The translations under genes and the position numbers were made by a program. Below, piece after piece: positions 27,171 to 35,917 of a stretch of DNA of 64,000 nucleotides; within the stretch, counting starts at the first letter, position 1; each line of letters starts with the position of its first letter. The notes under the pieces were generated by a model. The model ran no database searches. It was not told the DNA's origin and was given only the letters and a program-made list of their open reading frames with translations. The DNA comes from Clostridium sp. 'deep sea' (GTDB lineage Bacteria > Bacillota > UBA994 > PWPR01): NCBI RefSeq assembly GCF_014931565.1, contig NZ_CP063353.1, positions 1,798,001 to 1,862,000 of the forward strand, given 5' to 3'.

Positions 27171-28652
27171 TTATTGATTTTCTCTTGCTAGTATTTTTGT
27201 TAAATGATAAATACTGCGTACTGCTCTGCCAGTGCCTCCAGCGGGACTATACGGCAAATCATTATCAGAAAAGCTAGACCCAGCAATATCTATATGCAAC
27301 CATGGTATATCAAGTTCTTTGACAAATTCATAAATAAACATTCCACCAACTATCATCTTCATATACTCTGAGCTTGATGAGTTTTTTATATCTGCAATAT
27401 TACAGTTTAGTAAATCACGGGCTTCTTGCAACATTGGCATTAAATGAAATCTTTCACCTGAATACAGAGAGGCTTCTTGCAAAACAGAGAAATAATCTTC
27501 ACTGGTGCATAATACTGGATTGATAATGCCACCAAACATTTTTCTGGCACCACCAGTTAAAGTTGCTATATCTAAAATGCGAGTTACCTTCTCACAGCTA
27601 ATTGCATAAGTAATGGCATCAGCTAATGTTAAACGACCTTCGGCATCTGTACTAATAATTAGAATACTCTTGCCAGCCATTGATCCTATAACATCACCTG
27701 GTTTATAACACTTGCCTGATAGTAAATTATCACAAGCCGCCACAACAGCAGTAACATTAATTGATAACTTTTGTTTAGCTATAGCACCTATAGCTGCAAT
27801 TACAGATGCAGAGCCAGCCATATCATGCTTCATTTGATACAAACGCTGTTTACCTTTAAGCGACATACCACCACTATCAAAGGTAATACCTTTACCAACA
27901 AGACCCAATATTTTAGAGCTTTGGGGATTACCACGATAACGCAAAACTATTAAACGTGGGGGATTAGGTGAGGCCTGACTTACTGCTAATACTGCTTTCA
28001 TTGCTTTTTCAGCAAGGTAATTTTCATTAAAAATTTCACACTCAACATCGCATTCTTTAGCTAGGTTTTGAGCTTGCTCAGCTAACATTGCAGGTGTTTG
28101 AAAGTTTGCAGGTTCATTAACTAAATCACGAGCCACACAGGTCCATTTCACTAAATTCACCGCTTCAGCTACTAAAGCTTTCACTAAATCTAAATCTTTA
28201 TTAGCAACGATAATAGTTAAATTTTTAACACTATTTGTTTTCTTTTTACTTAAATACTTATCATAAATATAACCAGCAAGCATAAAGCCCTCAACAAAGG
28301 CTGGTATAAATTTCTTAAAAGGAATCTGCCAACAATAATTTAAAAAGCTAACAGCAACATCTTGAGACTCAAGGGTTTCTGTGGTTTTTCTAATTTTTCC
28401 TGCTAATAAACGCACCTCTTCAGCATTAGTCGTATTAGCATTTATTGTTGCACTAATAACTTTACTTGCTTGATTTGAATTTATTAGGTTGTATGTTTTA
28501 ATTGCAGTTTCAACTTTATTATTGTTTTTGAGACTTCCCATTATGTTAATAATTGTTGAATTAACTTCGGATGTTTGACCATTACTGTTATTAAGTACAA
28601 TTCTTGTTTCTACGTTAACAAGTTGTGATTGTGTTTTAATATTTATTTTCAT
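27171..28652 (-). CDS. pepA: Leucyl aminopeptidase, family M17
   Basis: 493 residues, full length for PepA/LAP: a cytosolic, two-metal, homohexameric enzyme that removes N-terminal amino acids from peptides. The N-terminal macro-like domain (about 1-165) is followed by the catalytic domain. This holds GLVGKGITFDSGGMSLKG (metal-binding Lys and Asp), KHDMAGSA, and ISTDAEGRLTLADA, the M17 signature, with Ser in place of the more usual Asn at its first position. It starts 15 bases after the M29-like gene with an AAAGGAG site, so both are one operon under the GntR regulator's control region. A function in intracellular peptide use is well supported. Confidence 0.95.
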   Translation of the reverse strand: MKINIKTQSQLVNVETRIVLNNSNGQTSEVNSTIINIMGSLKNNNKVETAIKTYNLINSNQASKVISATINANTTNAEEVRLLAGKIRKTTETLESQDVAVSFLNYCWQIPFKKFIPAFVEGFMLAGYIYDKYLSKKKTNSVKNLTIIVANKDLDLVKALVAEAVNLVKWTCVARDLVNEPANFQTPAMLAEQAQNLAKECDVECEIFNENYLAEKAMKAVLAVSQASPNPPRLIVLRYRGNPQSSKILGLVGKGITFDSGGMSLKGKQRLYQMKHDMAGSASVIAAIGAIAKQKLSINVTAVVAACDNLLSGKCYKPGDVIGSMAGKSILIISTDAEGRLTLADAITYAISCEKVTRILDIATLTGGARKMFGGIINPVLCTSEDYFSVLQEASLYSGERFHLMPMLQEARDLLNCNIADIKNSSSSEYMKMIVGGMFIYEFVKELDIPWLHIDIAGSSFSDNDLPYSPAGGTGRAVRSIYHLTKILARENQ

Positions 28653-28667
28653 TGTATTCTCTCCTTT

Positions 28668-29636
28668 TTAAACACACACAACGCCATTTTCTAGTATTGT
28701 TTTTCCATCAGCAATAATAGTTGCTTCTGTCATTATTAAATCATAGTGACAGGCAGCTTTAAGGTTTCCACCAAGCGTTATATTGGTACCAATACCAATA
28801 TGTACAGATCCGTATACACCCTCATCTTCGAGCATTAAACCCATAAATTTGCAGTTTGGATTAAGCCCCACCCCTAATTCTGCAATATTATAGACTAAAG
28901 GATCATTTTTAGATGCTAGGTTTTTAGACAATATTTTAGCTTCTTCTCCTCCAGTTATAGCTGTAATCATTCCATTTTCAACTTTAACAACTACATTCTC
29001 TTTGAGCACTCCTATACCGATATATGGAATACTGGCATTGGCTACTATTGTACCGGTTGCTGTTCCTTCAAGGGGTGAAACATTGGCCTCTATAGTTGGC
29101 ATAGGTGCAAATTCACCAGGTTGAACTAAACAAGTCATGGCATTACCTCTACGTTTTGTTGCACAAAAAGTTAAATCTGTACCATGTGGTGTTGTTAGTT
29201 TTACTTCATTTGAATTTTCTAGGGCACGTGCTACTGCTTTACAAACAGGTGCTATCTTGTTAAAATCTGCTTCTATTCCCCCACTTATCATTAATTCATC
29301 TTCAAATTGGGTAAGCATAATACCTCTTGAGCCTGCCTCTACTGCATTTTTAACTGCTTTGCTATGTGTTATAGATTTATAAACAGCCGCAATAAAAACA
29401 TCAGAATTAATCATAGCAGCAGCTATTGATTTTGGTGGCTCCTGACCATCGATGGTGCGTGGTTCCATAACAGCTATTACAGGCTCAGCACCTACCGCAT
29501 ACACTGCTGAAAAAATACTTTTTGCTATGTTTATCATTTTAGGCTCAGTAATAATTAACACACTTTCAGCTGGTTTAACGCCTGCACATACCTCCACAAT
29601 TTTTAAGGCACCTTTGCTCATTAATACATCTTTCAT
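28668..29636 (-). CDS. M29-like aminopeptidase (AmpS/NicX-related)
   Basis: 322 residues. It resembles the COG2309 group (aminopeptidase T/AmpS, M29) and the related NicX-type proteins. Seen: an N-terminal alpha/beta part (LKIVEVCAGVKPAESVLIITEP), a central TTPHGTDLTF segment, a PGEFAPMPTIEANVSPLEGTA block containing the usual metal-binding Glu residues of M29, and a C-terminal E-L-G-V-G-L-N-P-N ... H-I-G-I-G ... H-Y-D metal-binding ending. M29 enzymes are usually about 400 residues, so this is a shorter form. AGGAGG precedes the ATG. It is the first gene of the operon with pepA and sits behind a promoter with two palindromic operators. Confidence 0.82.
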   Translation of the reverse strand: MKDVLMSKGALKIVEVCAGVKPAESVLIITEPKMINIAKSIFSAVYAVGAEPVIAVMEPRTIDGQEPPKSIAAAMINSDVFIAAVYKSITHSKAVKNAVEAGSRGIMLTQFEDELMISGGIEADFNKIAPVCKAVARALENSNEVKLTTPHGTDLTFCATKRRGNAMTCLVQPGEFAPMPTIEANVSPLEGTATGTIVANASIPYIGIGVLKENVVVKVENGMITAITGGEEAKILSKNLASKNDPLVYNIAELGVGLNPNCKFMGLMLEDEGVYGSVHIGIGTNITLGGNLKAACHYDLIMTEATIIADGKTILENGVVCV

Positions 29637-29652
29637 ATGAATCCTCCTTTAT

Positions 29653-29708
29653 TGTACTATAGAATATACTATTTTATATATAATATATTCTATAGAATAT
29701 ATTCGCAA
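29653..29708 (-). promoter_or_regulatory. Promoter and GntR operators of the aminopeptidase operon
   Basis: On the minus strand the -35 box TTGCGA (29708-29703), a 17-base spacer and the -10 box TATTAT (29685-29680) form a promoter. A perfect 22-bp palindrome with core TATTCTATAGAATA (29682-29703) fills the spacer exactly. A second, degenerate copy (TATTCTATAG, ending 29653) lies just downstream of the -10. The same core recurs before the GntR gene, so GntR binding here would block RNA polymerase. Confidence 0.72.
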
Positions 29709-29714
29709 AAATAT

Positions 29715-29731
29715 ATTCCCCTTAAGGGAAT
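29715..29731 (-). terminator. Terminator after the GntR gene
   Basis: A 6-bp stem (ATTCCC/GGGAAT) with a 5-base loop sits directly after the gene's stop, followed on the minus strand by ATATTTTTGCG. It overlaps the upstream side of the next promoter. Confidence 0.55.
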
Positions 29732-29736
29732 ACGTT

Positions 29737-30411
29737 TTACTTATTACTTATATTTAAGATATACTCTAATCCATTTTTTATATGTCTTCTCATTTTCTCT
29801 TCTGCTAATTTTTTATCTCTTTTTTCTAAGGCTCTAATTAATTCTAAATGCTCTTTGTATATATCTAACCTTCGCTCTAAGCTGTAAGCAGAAACATTTC
29901 TATCTCGAAAAATAACATCACTAAACAAATCAACTGTAGTTTTAAGTTTATTATTATTGGCATAGTCCATAATGAGATTATGAATTTGGCTATTTATATT
30001 AACTAATTGAGAAGCTGAATCCGCTTTTTGGGATAAATCTAATAGGGTATATAGCTTAGCTATTCCATTATCATCTATGCTTTCAACTGCTAAACCAGCA
30101 GCTATCATTTCTAAAGCCTCTCGGCACTGATAAGACTCTTTTATTTCATTTACAGAAAAAGCTTGAACTATTACACCTTTCCATGGAACGCTTTTAACTA
30201 ATCCTTCGGCGGCTAAACGTCTAAATGCCTCTCGCACTGGTGTGGCACTTACATTCATCATTTGAGCAACTTTTGTCTCGGATAACTTAGTTCCTGGAGA
30301 AATATCACCATTTATAATAGCGGCTTTTAAATTTTCGTATGCCTGAACATTTAATGGTTGTCTACCAACTGATGATATTTTAAAGTGGTTTAGTGAATTT
30401 TTATTATCCAT
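29737..30411 (-). CDS. GntR-family regulator, FCD subfamily
   Basis: 224 residues from the ATG at 30411. An in-frame ATG at 30429 is less likely because it lies within the GAGGTG ribosome site of the chosen start. The N-terminal winged helix-turn-helix (about 15-85: YENLKAAIINGDISPGTKLSETKVAQMMNVS...) is GntR-type, followed by an all-helical FCD ligand domain (about 90-220) with the metal-site-like D/H residues. FCD regulators respond to small carboxylates or amino acids. It precedes the two aminopeptidase genes and shares a palindromic operator with them, so it likely controls itself and that operon. Confidence 0.88.
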   Translation of the reverse strand: MDNKNSLNHFKISSVGRQPLNVQAYENLKAAIINGDISPGTKLSETKVAQMMNVSATPVREAFRRLAAEGLVKSVPWKGVIVQAFSVNEIKESYQCREALEMIAAGLAVESIDDNGIAKLYTLLDLSQKADSASQLVNINSQIHNLIMDYANNNKLKTTVDLFSDVIFRDRNVSAYSLERRLDIYKEHLELIRALEKRDKKLAEEKMRRHIKNGLEYILNISNK

Positions 30412-30476
30412 AAATCTTAGGCACCTCATATGTTATTTAGCATTGATGCTTTTATAATTACATATTGAGTTGTTCT

Positions 30477-30501
30477 TGTCAATACTATATTCTATAGAAT
30501 A
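30477..30501 (-). promoter_or_regulatory. Promoter and operator of the GntR gene
   Basis: The palindrome TATTCTATAGAATA (30488-30501) is 5 bases upstream of a consensus -35 box TTGACA (30482-30477); an AT-rich -10 region (TAATTATAA) lies about 16-18 bases further. The operator matches the one in front of the aminopeptidase operon. Confidence 0.68.
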
Positions 30502-30566
30502 AAGAGTTTTACTAAAATACTAAAGGATATTATTCTGTATTTCTTATAAGTTCAATTATTGCCTCA

Positions 30567-30637
30567 GCTTTAAAAATTAAGCTTAATATACTAATATAAT
30601 TTTTTTTGGAAACCACAAAGAACGCTAAGGTTACGAA
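30567..30637. repeat. Dispersed repeat copy A
   Basis: 71 bases, GCTTTAAAAATTAAGCTTAA ... ACCACAAAGAACGCTAAGG ... TTACGAA. It matches a direct copy at 30948-31022 and, in its second half, an inverted relative at 30815-30846. No ORF lies in the 30502-31103 gap; besides these repeats I see only AT-rich sequence there. Confidence 0.6.
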
Positions 30638-30814
30638 GATGGAAACTTTAGGTCTTGCCATAATTATTCTTGCTTGATTTACTTTTACTAAATAATCAAT
30701 TATAGAAACATAGTAACCCTACAATAATATTATCTCAGGCAAAGAAATTTTTTATGAGTATATTTAAGCAATTTACCTGACATTCAACTACCATTAACTA
30801 AATCCATCAATAAT

Positions 30815-30846
30815 CTCTTTGTGTCCTTAGTATCCTTAGTGGTAAG
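30815..30846. repeat. Inverted copy of the ACCAC-AAG repeat
   Basis: Its reverse complement, CTTACCACTAAGGATACTAA followed by GGACACAAAGAG, matches copy A's second half at 21 of 28 aligned positions. With copy A it forms a loose inverted pair. Confidence 0.5.
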
Positions 30847-30947
30847 AAATAGAAAATATTTATCTTTAGAGCTATAAAGTATCCTTTTTTAATCACTAAA
30901 AAGGTGTGGAAAAGTAATTAAATAGTTCATATAAAATTTAAGTAAGA

Positions 30948-31022
30948 GCTTTAAAAATCAAGCTTAATACTATTAATGTAATGTTTTTTTTGGAAAACCA
31001 AAAAAACACTAAGGTTACGTAA
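30948..31022. repeat. Dispersed repeat copy B
   Basis: 75 bases in direct orientation to copy A, starting GCTTTAAAAATCAAGCTTAA and ending CACTAAGGTTACGTAA, with small insertions. Confidence 0.6.
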
Positions 31023-31103
31023 GCATCCTCAACGGAATCACACAGAGGTAATTCCCTACCGACGAACAATTTTATATCTTATGTTATAGTAACAACATAG
31101 CAG

Positions 31104-32771
31104 TTATAATGATAATTGGTTTTTACATATAAATACCTTTTTATCACAAAACGAAACACTGCTTTTTCTGTGAGATACTATTATTATGGTTTTATCTTTA
31201 CACTCATCGTTTATGCTTTTGAGTATTTCGGCCTCATTTAAGGTGTCTAAATTACTTGTGGGTTCATCTAAAATAAGTACTGGAGCATCATGAATAAATG
31301 CTCTTGCAATACCCAGCCTTTGTTTTTCTCCTGATGATAATTTTCCACCCAGCTCACCTACTTTTGTATCATAACCCTTTGGTAGAGTTTTTATAAACTC
31401 ATGTATAGCTGCTTTTTTACAGGCATTTACGACCTGCTCATGGCTTGCATTTTTATTGCCTATTTTTATATTATTACTGATAGTATCATTAAATAAAAAG
31501 GTCTCTTGACTCACTAGTGATTGGTTTTCTCTAAGGGTTTTAGTTGCTATTGTATTTATGTTTTTGTTTCCAAAATTTATGCTTCCTAAATTAACATCCC
31601 AAAATCTCATTAAAAGCTTTATTAAAGTACTTTTACCACAGCCACTAGGGCCAATTATAGCCACCTTATCCCCTTTATTAATTTTAAGGTTTACTTTACT
31701 TAATAATTTATCTCTTGAATCATAACTAAAGTCCACATTATTTAGGGCAATATTATGTGACTGCATTTTTGTTTCTCCTGCTATTTCATTTACGGCAGGA
31801 GTTTCATCTAATATGTTAAATAGCCTTTGAGCACATGCGAATGTATGGATTAAATCATTGGATAAATTACTTAAGGCCACTACCGGACCAAAGGAGCTAG
31901 CTAGTAATACTATGGCTACCAAAACCTCACCTAAGTTTAGTATATTACTTTGATATAGAGTTACCCCCCCAAATAAAAAGGTAAGAATAGCTATTAAAAT
32001 GGTCATGTCGGTTAAAGCTTTAATTAAACCTTCATGAGATTTTATATCCTTTAGCTTAGAGTTTAGTGTTTCACTATTATTATTTATTTGGTTAAGCCTT
32101 CTATCGCCTTCTCCAAATAATAGAATCTCTTTAATTCCTCTTAATGAGTCTAATAAAAAGCTATTGGTTTTAGCAAATTCATTTCTATATACCAAACCTG
32201 CATTTTTTCCTAATTTAGATGATACTACAGGTATAATATAGCCAACGATAATAAAAAATAAGGCTGATAATAGGCCGAAGTAAATATTTATATTAGCTAA
32301 AACAAGAGCAATAATTACTGAAGTTATTATAGCAATTGTAATGGGTGCGATTGTATGGGCATAAAATACTTCAAGTAGTTCTATATCGCTAGTTATTAAA
32401 GATATTAGATTTCCTTTTTCCTTTGCTTCTAGTTTTGCTGGTGCTAATTTTCTTAAAGCTTTAAACACCTTGTCTCTCAGAATGGCCAGTATTTTAAAGG
32501 CTATATAGTGCCCTGAGTATTGCTCTACATATCTTAAAAAACCTCTTAACACAGCACAAACAACTATAATACTTAGGGCCTGAGTTACCGTATAGCCCAT
32601 ATCTATTCCCATTTTTTTAGTTAATGCTACTGCCCCAAAGGTTGTTATGGAGATTGAAGCCAAAAAACCACACACTCCAAAAACAATTGTTATAGCCATT
32701 ATGGGTGCCAAGGGTTTTAAAATTTTTATTAATCTGGCCATTATTTTAATCCCTGATTGTCTTTTATCCAC
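31104..32771 (-). CDS. CydC-like ABC exporter subunit
   Basis: About 555 residues from the GTG at 32771, which overlaps the partner's stop (tGTGGATAA) and has GAGGA 8 bases upstream; a TTG at 32792 is a longer alternative. The TM domain has the CydC-like sequence RYVEQYSGHYIAFKILAILR and LRKLAPAKLEAKEKGNLISL. The NBD has Walker A GPSGCGKST, LSSGEKQ (second Gly of LSGGQ replaced by Ser) and LILDEPTS. CydDC exports thiols or heme for cytochrome bd assembly in aerobes; no cytochrome genes are seen here, so the name describes homology only. It pairs with the upstream gene. Confidence 0.85.
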   Translation of the reverse strand: MDKRQSGIKIMARLIKILKPLAPIMAITIVFGVCGFLASISITTFGAVALTKKMGIDMGYTVTQALSIIVVCAVLRGFLRYVEQYSGHYIAFKILAILRDKVFKALRKLAPAKLEAKEKGNLISLITSDIELLEVFYAHTIAPITIAIITSVIIALVLANINIYFGLLSALFFIIVGYIIPVVSSKLGKNAGLVYRNEFAKTNSFLLDSLRGIKEILLFGEGDRRLNQINNNSETLNSKLKDIKSHEGLIKALTDMTILIAILTFLFGGVTLYQSNILNLGEVLVAIVLLASSFGPVVALSNLSNDLIHTFACAQRLFNILDETPAVNEIAGETKMQSHNIALNNVDFSYDSRDKLLSKVNLKINKGDKVAIIGPSGCGKSTLIKLLMRFWDVNLGSINFGNKNINTIATKTLRENQSLVSQETFLFNDTISNNIKIGNKNASHEQVVNACKKAAIHEFIKTLPKGYDTKVGELGGKLSSGEKQRLGIARAFIHDAPVLILDEPTSNLDTLNEAEILKSINDECKDKTIIIVSHRKSSVSFCDKKVFICKNQLSL

Positions 32772-34542
32772 AGAGCTGTTCCTCACTTTCAATGATGTTT
32801 GCTCTTTTGTTATATATACTCTCTAATTTCTCTTGTTGTGTAAGCAACTCATAGTATTTTGATTTTTGTTTAATAAGTTCATTATGATTACCACTCTCAA
32901 TGATAACTCCTTTATGCAATACATATATGTTATCTGCTTTTTTTACATTGGCTAATCTATGAGATATAACTAATAGTGTTTTATTCTCAGCTAATTCGTA
33001 TATTGACTGCCATATTTTCTCTTCACTTTCTACATCAATATTAGAGGTTGCCTCATCAAAAATAATGATCTCTGGATTAGATATTAAAACTCTGGCAAGT
33101 GCTAATCTTTGTTTTTGACCTCCAGATAAAAGAGCGCCTCCCTCACCTACCTTAGTCTTTAACTTATTTGGCAGTTCACTAACAAAGCCAGCTAAATTAG
33201 CTTTTTTAAGAGCATCAGTTAACTCTTGAGCGCTAGCATTGTATTTACCTAACCTTAAGTTATCTTCTATTGTTCCATTAAAGATATAGGAGTTATGGCT
33301 TATAAAACCTATTTTTTTTCTCAGTTCAGTAAAGGGAATTTTATTTATATTGATTCCATTTAAAGTGATTTCTCCCTTATCTACTGTTTTTAATTTTAGT
33401 AGTAAGTTAGTGATAGTACTTTTTCCACAGCCACTTTCACCTACTAAAGCTATCATTTTTTTATTTTTAATAGATAGATTTATGTCTTTTAATACTGCTC
33501 GTTCTTTATCATAACTAAACTCTACTTTATTAAAGTTTATACTTATATTGTTAAACGCTTTTTGCTCTTTTTCTGTTAATTCTTGCTCTTGTGGCACGGC
33601 TTGATCTAAAAGGTTAAATATTTTATCACTGGCAGCCATGCCATTCATAGCTACATGAAAAAAAGAACCCAATAATCTTAATGGAATAAAAAACTCCGAA
33701 GATAACAAGATAATTATTATAACTGCACCAGGAGATATATTACCTGCCGAATATTCATTTAGTGCTATCAATACACCAATAGCTGCACCACCAAAGGCTA
33801 TTAAGTCCATAAGAGTAATAGAATTTAACTGCATTGCTAGTACTTTCATAGTTATTTTTCTAAAACTCTCGGATTGCTCATTCATCTCTCTATTTTTTTC
33901 TTCATCAATATTAAAAACTTTTAGCGTTGTAAGCCCTTGAAGATTCTCTAAAAAGCAGTCTCCCAGGTCTGTATATATATTCCAATATTTTCCTAACAGT
34001 TTTTTAGCTACTTTCATAAATGCCATTATTGAAAGAGGTATTAAAGGAACACAGAGAATAAGCACCGTAGCTACCTTTAAGTTTATAAATGACACTACTG
34101 CAAACAAGGTAATAGGAGCTAAAACACTATAAAATAACTGAGGAAGGTATCTTCCAAAATAAACTTCAAGAGCCTCTACCCCATCTACAGCTACTTGAAC
34201 TGTTGATGATGTAGATATTGTATCTGTATAGTTAACACCTAATGATAATAGTTTTTTGTAGATGCTTTGTCTTAATGATTTTTTAACCTCTGCTGATGAA
34301 TAATAAGAATATTTTGCTGATAATCTATGGCAAATAAATCTTATAAGTAACATAAAAGCTAAAAAAATAATGGATAGTGTTAAATTAAAATTGAAATCAT
34401 TTCTGTATAGTTTATCTACCATATAACCAATAAACAATACTATTGAGATATTACAAATAATAGCTATCCATTTCATCAATACTGTTTGTGCTACCCACTT
34501 TTTTGCTGCACTATTCAATGATAGTAATCTTTTGCTCATCAT
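32764..34542 (-). CDS. CydD-like ABC exporter subunit
   Basis: 592 residues, start ATG with AGGAGG. The TM domain carries CydD-like features: VDGVEALEVYFGRYLPQL and EFFIPLRLLGSFFH. The NBD has GESGCGKST, LSGGQKQ and IIFDEATS. It overlaps the DUF454 gene by 32 bases and its stop overlaps the next subunit's start, indicating a tightly coupled operon DUF454-CydD-like-CydC-like. Facing it is an AraC-type regulator, an arrangement also known for exporter-fold siderophore transporters (YbtPQ with the AraC protein YbtA). A Fur-like site lies upstream, so iron or heme handling is a fair inference. Confidence 0.86.
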   Translation of the reverse strand: MMSKRLLSLNSAAKKWVAQTVLMKWIAIICNISIVLFIGYMVDKLYRNDFNFNLTLSIIFLAFMLLIRFICHRLSAKYSYYSSAEVKKSLRQSIYKKLLSLGVNYTDTISTSSTVQVAVDGVEALEVYFGRYLPQLFYSVLAPITLFAVVSFINLKVATVLILCVPLIPLSIMAFMKVAKKLLGKYWNIYTDLGDCFLENLQGLTTLKVFNIDEEKNREMNEQSESFRKITMKVLAMQLNSITLMDLIAFGGAAIGVLIALNEYSAGNISPGAVIIIILLSSEFFIPLRLLGSFFHVAMNGMAASDKIFNLLDQAVPQEQELTEKEQKAFNNISINFNKVEFSYDKERAVLKDINLSIKNKKMIALVGESGCGKSTITNLLLKLKTVDKGEITLNGININKIPFTELRKKIGFISHNSYIFNGTIEDNLRLGKYNASAQELTDALKKANLAGFVSELPNKLKTKVGEGGALLSGGQKQRLALARVLISNPEIIIFDEATSNIDVESEEKIWQSIYELAENKTLLVISHRLANVKKADNIYVLHKGVIIESGNHNELIKQKSKYYELLTQQEKLESIYNKRANIIESEEQLCG

Positions 34543-34912
34543 TAGTTACAGCCTCCTTTTTTAGTGTTTTTATTTTTGCAAATACTATTATTTTTGTTAT
34601 AAGTAAAAGTACAATAACAACTCTCATTATTGAACTATTTATAAAAATAAATAATAAAGATAACATTATAATTACGGGAATCAGTATTATTAATTTTGTT
34701 TTCATAGTCATGCCTTTGTTTTCTTTTAGGGGTTTAACATGTTCTTGATAAAATTTAGTTTTTTGAAATTTTGCATTTAATTTATCGCTACTTTTAAGTA
34801 AACAAAATGATGTAAGTAACATGAACGGAGTTGTAGGTAAAATAGGTAACACTATTCCTACTAAACCTATACAAAAAGAGATAAATGCTATTATTAAAAA
34901 TATAATTTTCAT
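34511..34912 (-). CDS. DUF454 (YbaN-like) membrane protein
   Basis: 133 residues, a member of the DUF454/YbaN family: the N-terminal hydrophobic helix pair carries G-I-V-L-P-I-L-P-T-T-P-F (about residues 22-33), the family's hallmark, and two further helices lie at about 73-92 and 94-112. The function is unknown. It is the first gene of the operon with the CydDC-like pair, preceded by GGAGG and by the divergent control region, and overlaps the next gene by 32 bases. Its conservation beside transporters suggests an accessory membrane role. Confidence 0.88.
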   Translation of the reverse strand: MKIIFLIIAFISFCIGLVGIVLPILPTTPFMLLTSFCLLKSSDKLNAKFQKTKFYQEHVKPLKENKGMTMKTKLIILIPVIIMLSLLFIFINSSIMRVVIVLLLITKIIVFAKIKTLKKEAVTNDEQKITIIE

Positions 34913-34952
34913 AATGATTCCTCCATAATGGCGCTAGTAGTTATAATAAAAT

Positions 34953-35014
34953 TTGACAAACTATTATAGGTAATTGATAATATAAGTATGTTATTGATAT
35001 TGATTATCATTACT
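34953..35014 (+). promoter_or_regulatory. araC-gene promoter and Fur-box-like site
   Basis: TTGACA (34953-34958), 17 bases, then GATAAT (34976-34981) form a near-consensus plus-strand promoter. Just downstream, GATATTGATTATCATTACT (34996-35014) matches 15 of 19 positions of the Fur box GATAATGATAATCATTATC. It lies in the divergent region shared with the DUF454-ABC operon. Confidence 0.6.
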
Positions 35015-35103
35015 ATATATTATTCTATACTATTCTACGGCGTTAAGCTTAAGCATATTTGCTTTTTTATAACTATATATAATTTGTTTTGGAGGGTATA
35101 AGC

Positions 35104-35823
35104 TTGAATATACTAAAAAATATTATTACCGACTTTTACAACTGCTGTAATTTACCCGTATTAGCAGTAGACACTGACTTTAATGAAATTGCTAGAGTTG
35201 GCTACAAGCCAGCTTTAGAACAAATACTTAATAAAAATGAGGTTTTTAAACATATTCATTTTGATTCTAAAGACTTACTTAACCTTACCTTAAGCTATAA
35301 TAATGATATTAACTACCTAGTTGTTTATATATCTAGATTTAACAAATATAGAGGGTACTTTATTATTGGACCTTTTAGCTACCAAAAAAGTAATAACAAT
35401 AATATTGCTTTTAAACCGCCAAGTTGTATCGAGTATTTGCCATATATAATGTTAAATATTGCAGACAGTAGATTTAGCAAAGGTATGAGTAACTTAAGGT
35501 TTAATATACACGTAAAAAAAGCTATTCAATATATTCATGAAAACTATACTCAATCTATTTGTTTAGATAATTTATGTAATCATTTAGCTGTGAATAAAAG
35601 CTACTTTTGCAAGGTGTTTAAAAAAGAAACAGGTTTTACTTTTACTAATTTTTTAAACAATTATAGGGTAGAAAAAAGCAAACATTTACTGGCAAATACC
35701 AGCTTATCTTTGCTTGATGTAGCGGTAGCAGTAGGCTTTAATATTCAAAATTACTACTCTACAATTTTTAAACGTTTTGTTCACAAAACTCCATCGGAAT
35801 ACCGCAAGAGTATATGCATGTAA
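35104..35823 (+). CDS. AraC-family transcriptional regulator
   Basis: 239 residues from the TTG at 35104, chosen because GGAGGG lies 7 bases upstream; a longer TTG at 35089 overlaps this region without its own site. Residues about 1-125 form an unassigned sensor part with several Cys. Residues about 140-238 hold the two AraC helix-turn-helices: IHENYTQSICLDNLCNHLAV..SYFCKVFKKETG and LLDVAVAVGF..QNYYSTIFKRFVHKTPSEYRK. It is divergent from the DUF454/CydDC-like operon and most likely activates it, analogous to AraC-type activators of siderophore transport operons. Confidence 0.88.
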   Translation: MNILKNIITDFYNCCNLPVLAVDTDFNEIARVGYKPALEQILNKNEVFKHIHFDSKDLLNLTLSYNNDINYLVVYISRFNKYRGYFIIGPFSYQKSNNNNIAFKPPSCIEYLPYIMLNIADSRFSKGMSNLRFNIHVKKAIQYIHENYTQSICLDNLCNHLAVNKSYFCKVFKKETGFTFTNFLNNYRVEKSKHLLANTSLSLLDVAVAVGFNIQNYYSTIFKRFVHKTPSEYRKSICM

Positions 35824-35868
35824 AAAAAACAAAACTAATAACTTACCATGCTATTATTATCTGTTTAT

Positions 35869-35912
35869 AATAGTAAAGAGCCCTCTTTTTGCAAGAAGGG
35901 CTCTTTACTATT
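35869..35912. terminator. Bidirectional terminator between araC-type gene and S1C protease
   Basis: A perfect 16-bp stem (AATAGTAAAGAGCCCT and complement) with a 12-base loop sits between the convergent genes ending at 35823 and 35918. Confidence 0.88.
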
Positions 35913-35917
35913 AATAT

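Noticed and set aside
31104-34542. True cydDC genes
   Set aside because: TM-domain patterns resemble CydD and CydC, but no cytochrome bd genes are present and the DUF454/AraC context differs, so the symbols were not used.
35089-35103. Upstream TTG as start of the AraC gene
   Set aside because: It overlaps the GGAGGG ribosome site of the TTG at 35104, which has good spacing.
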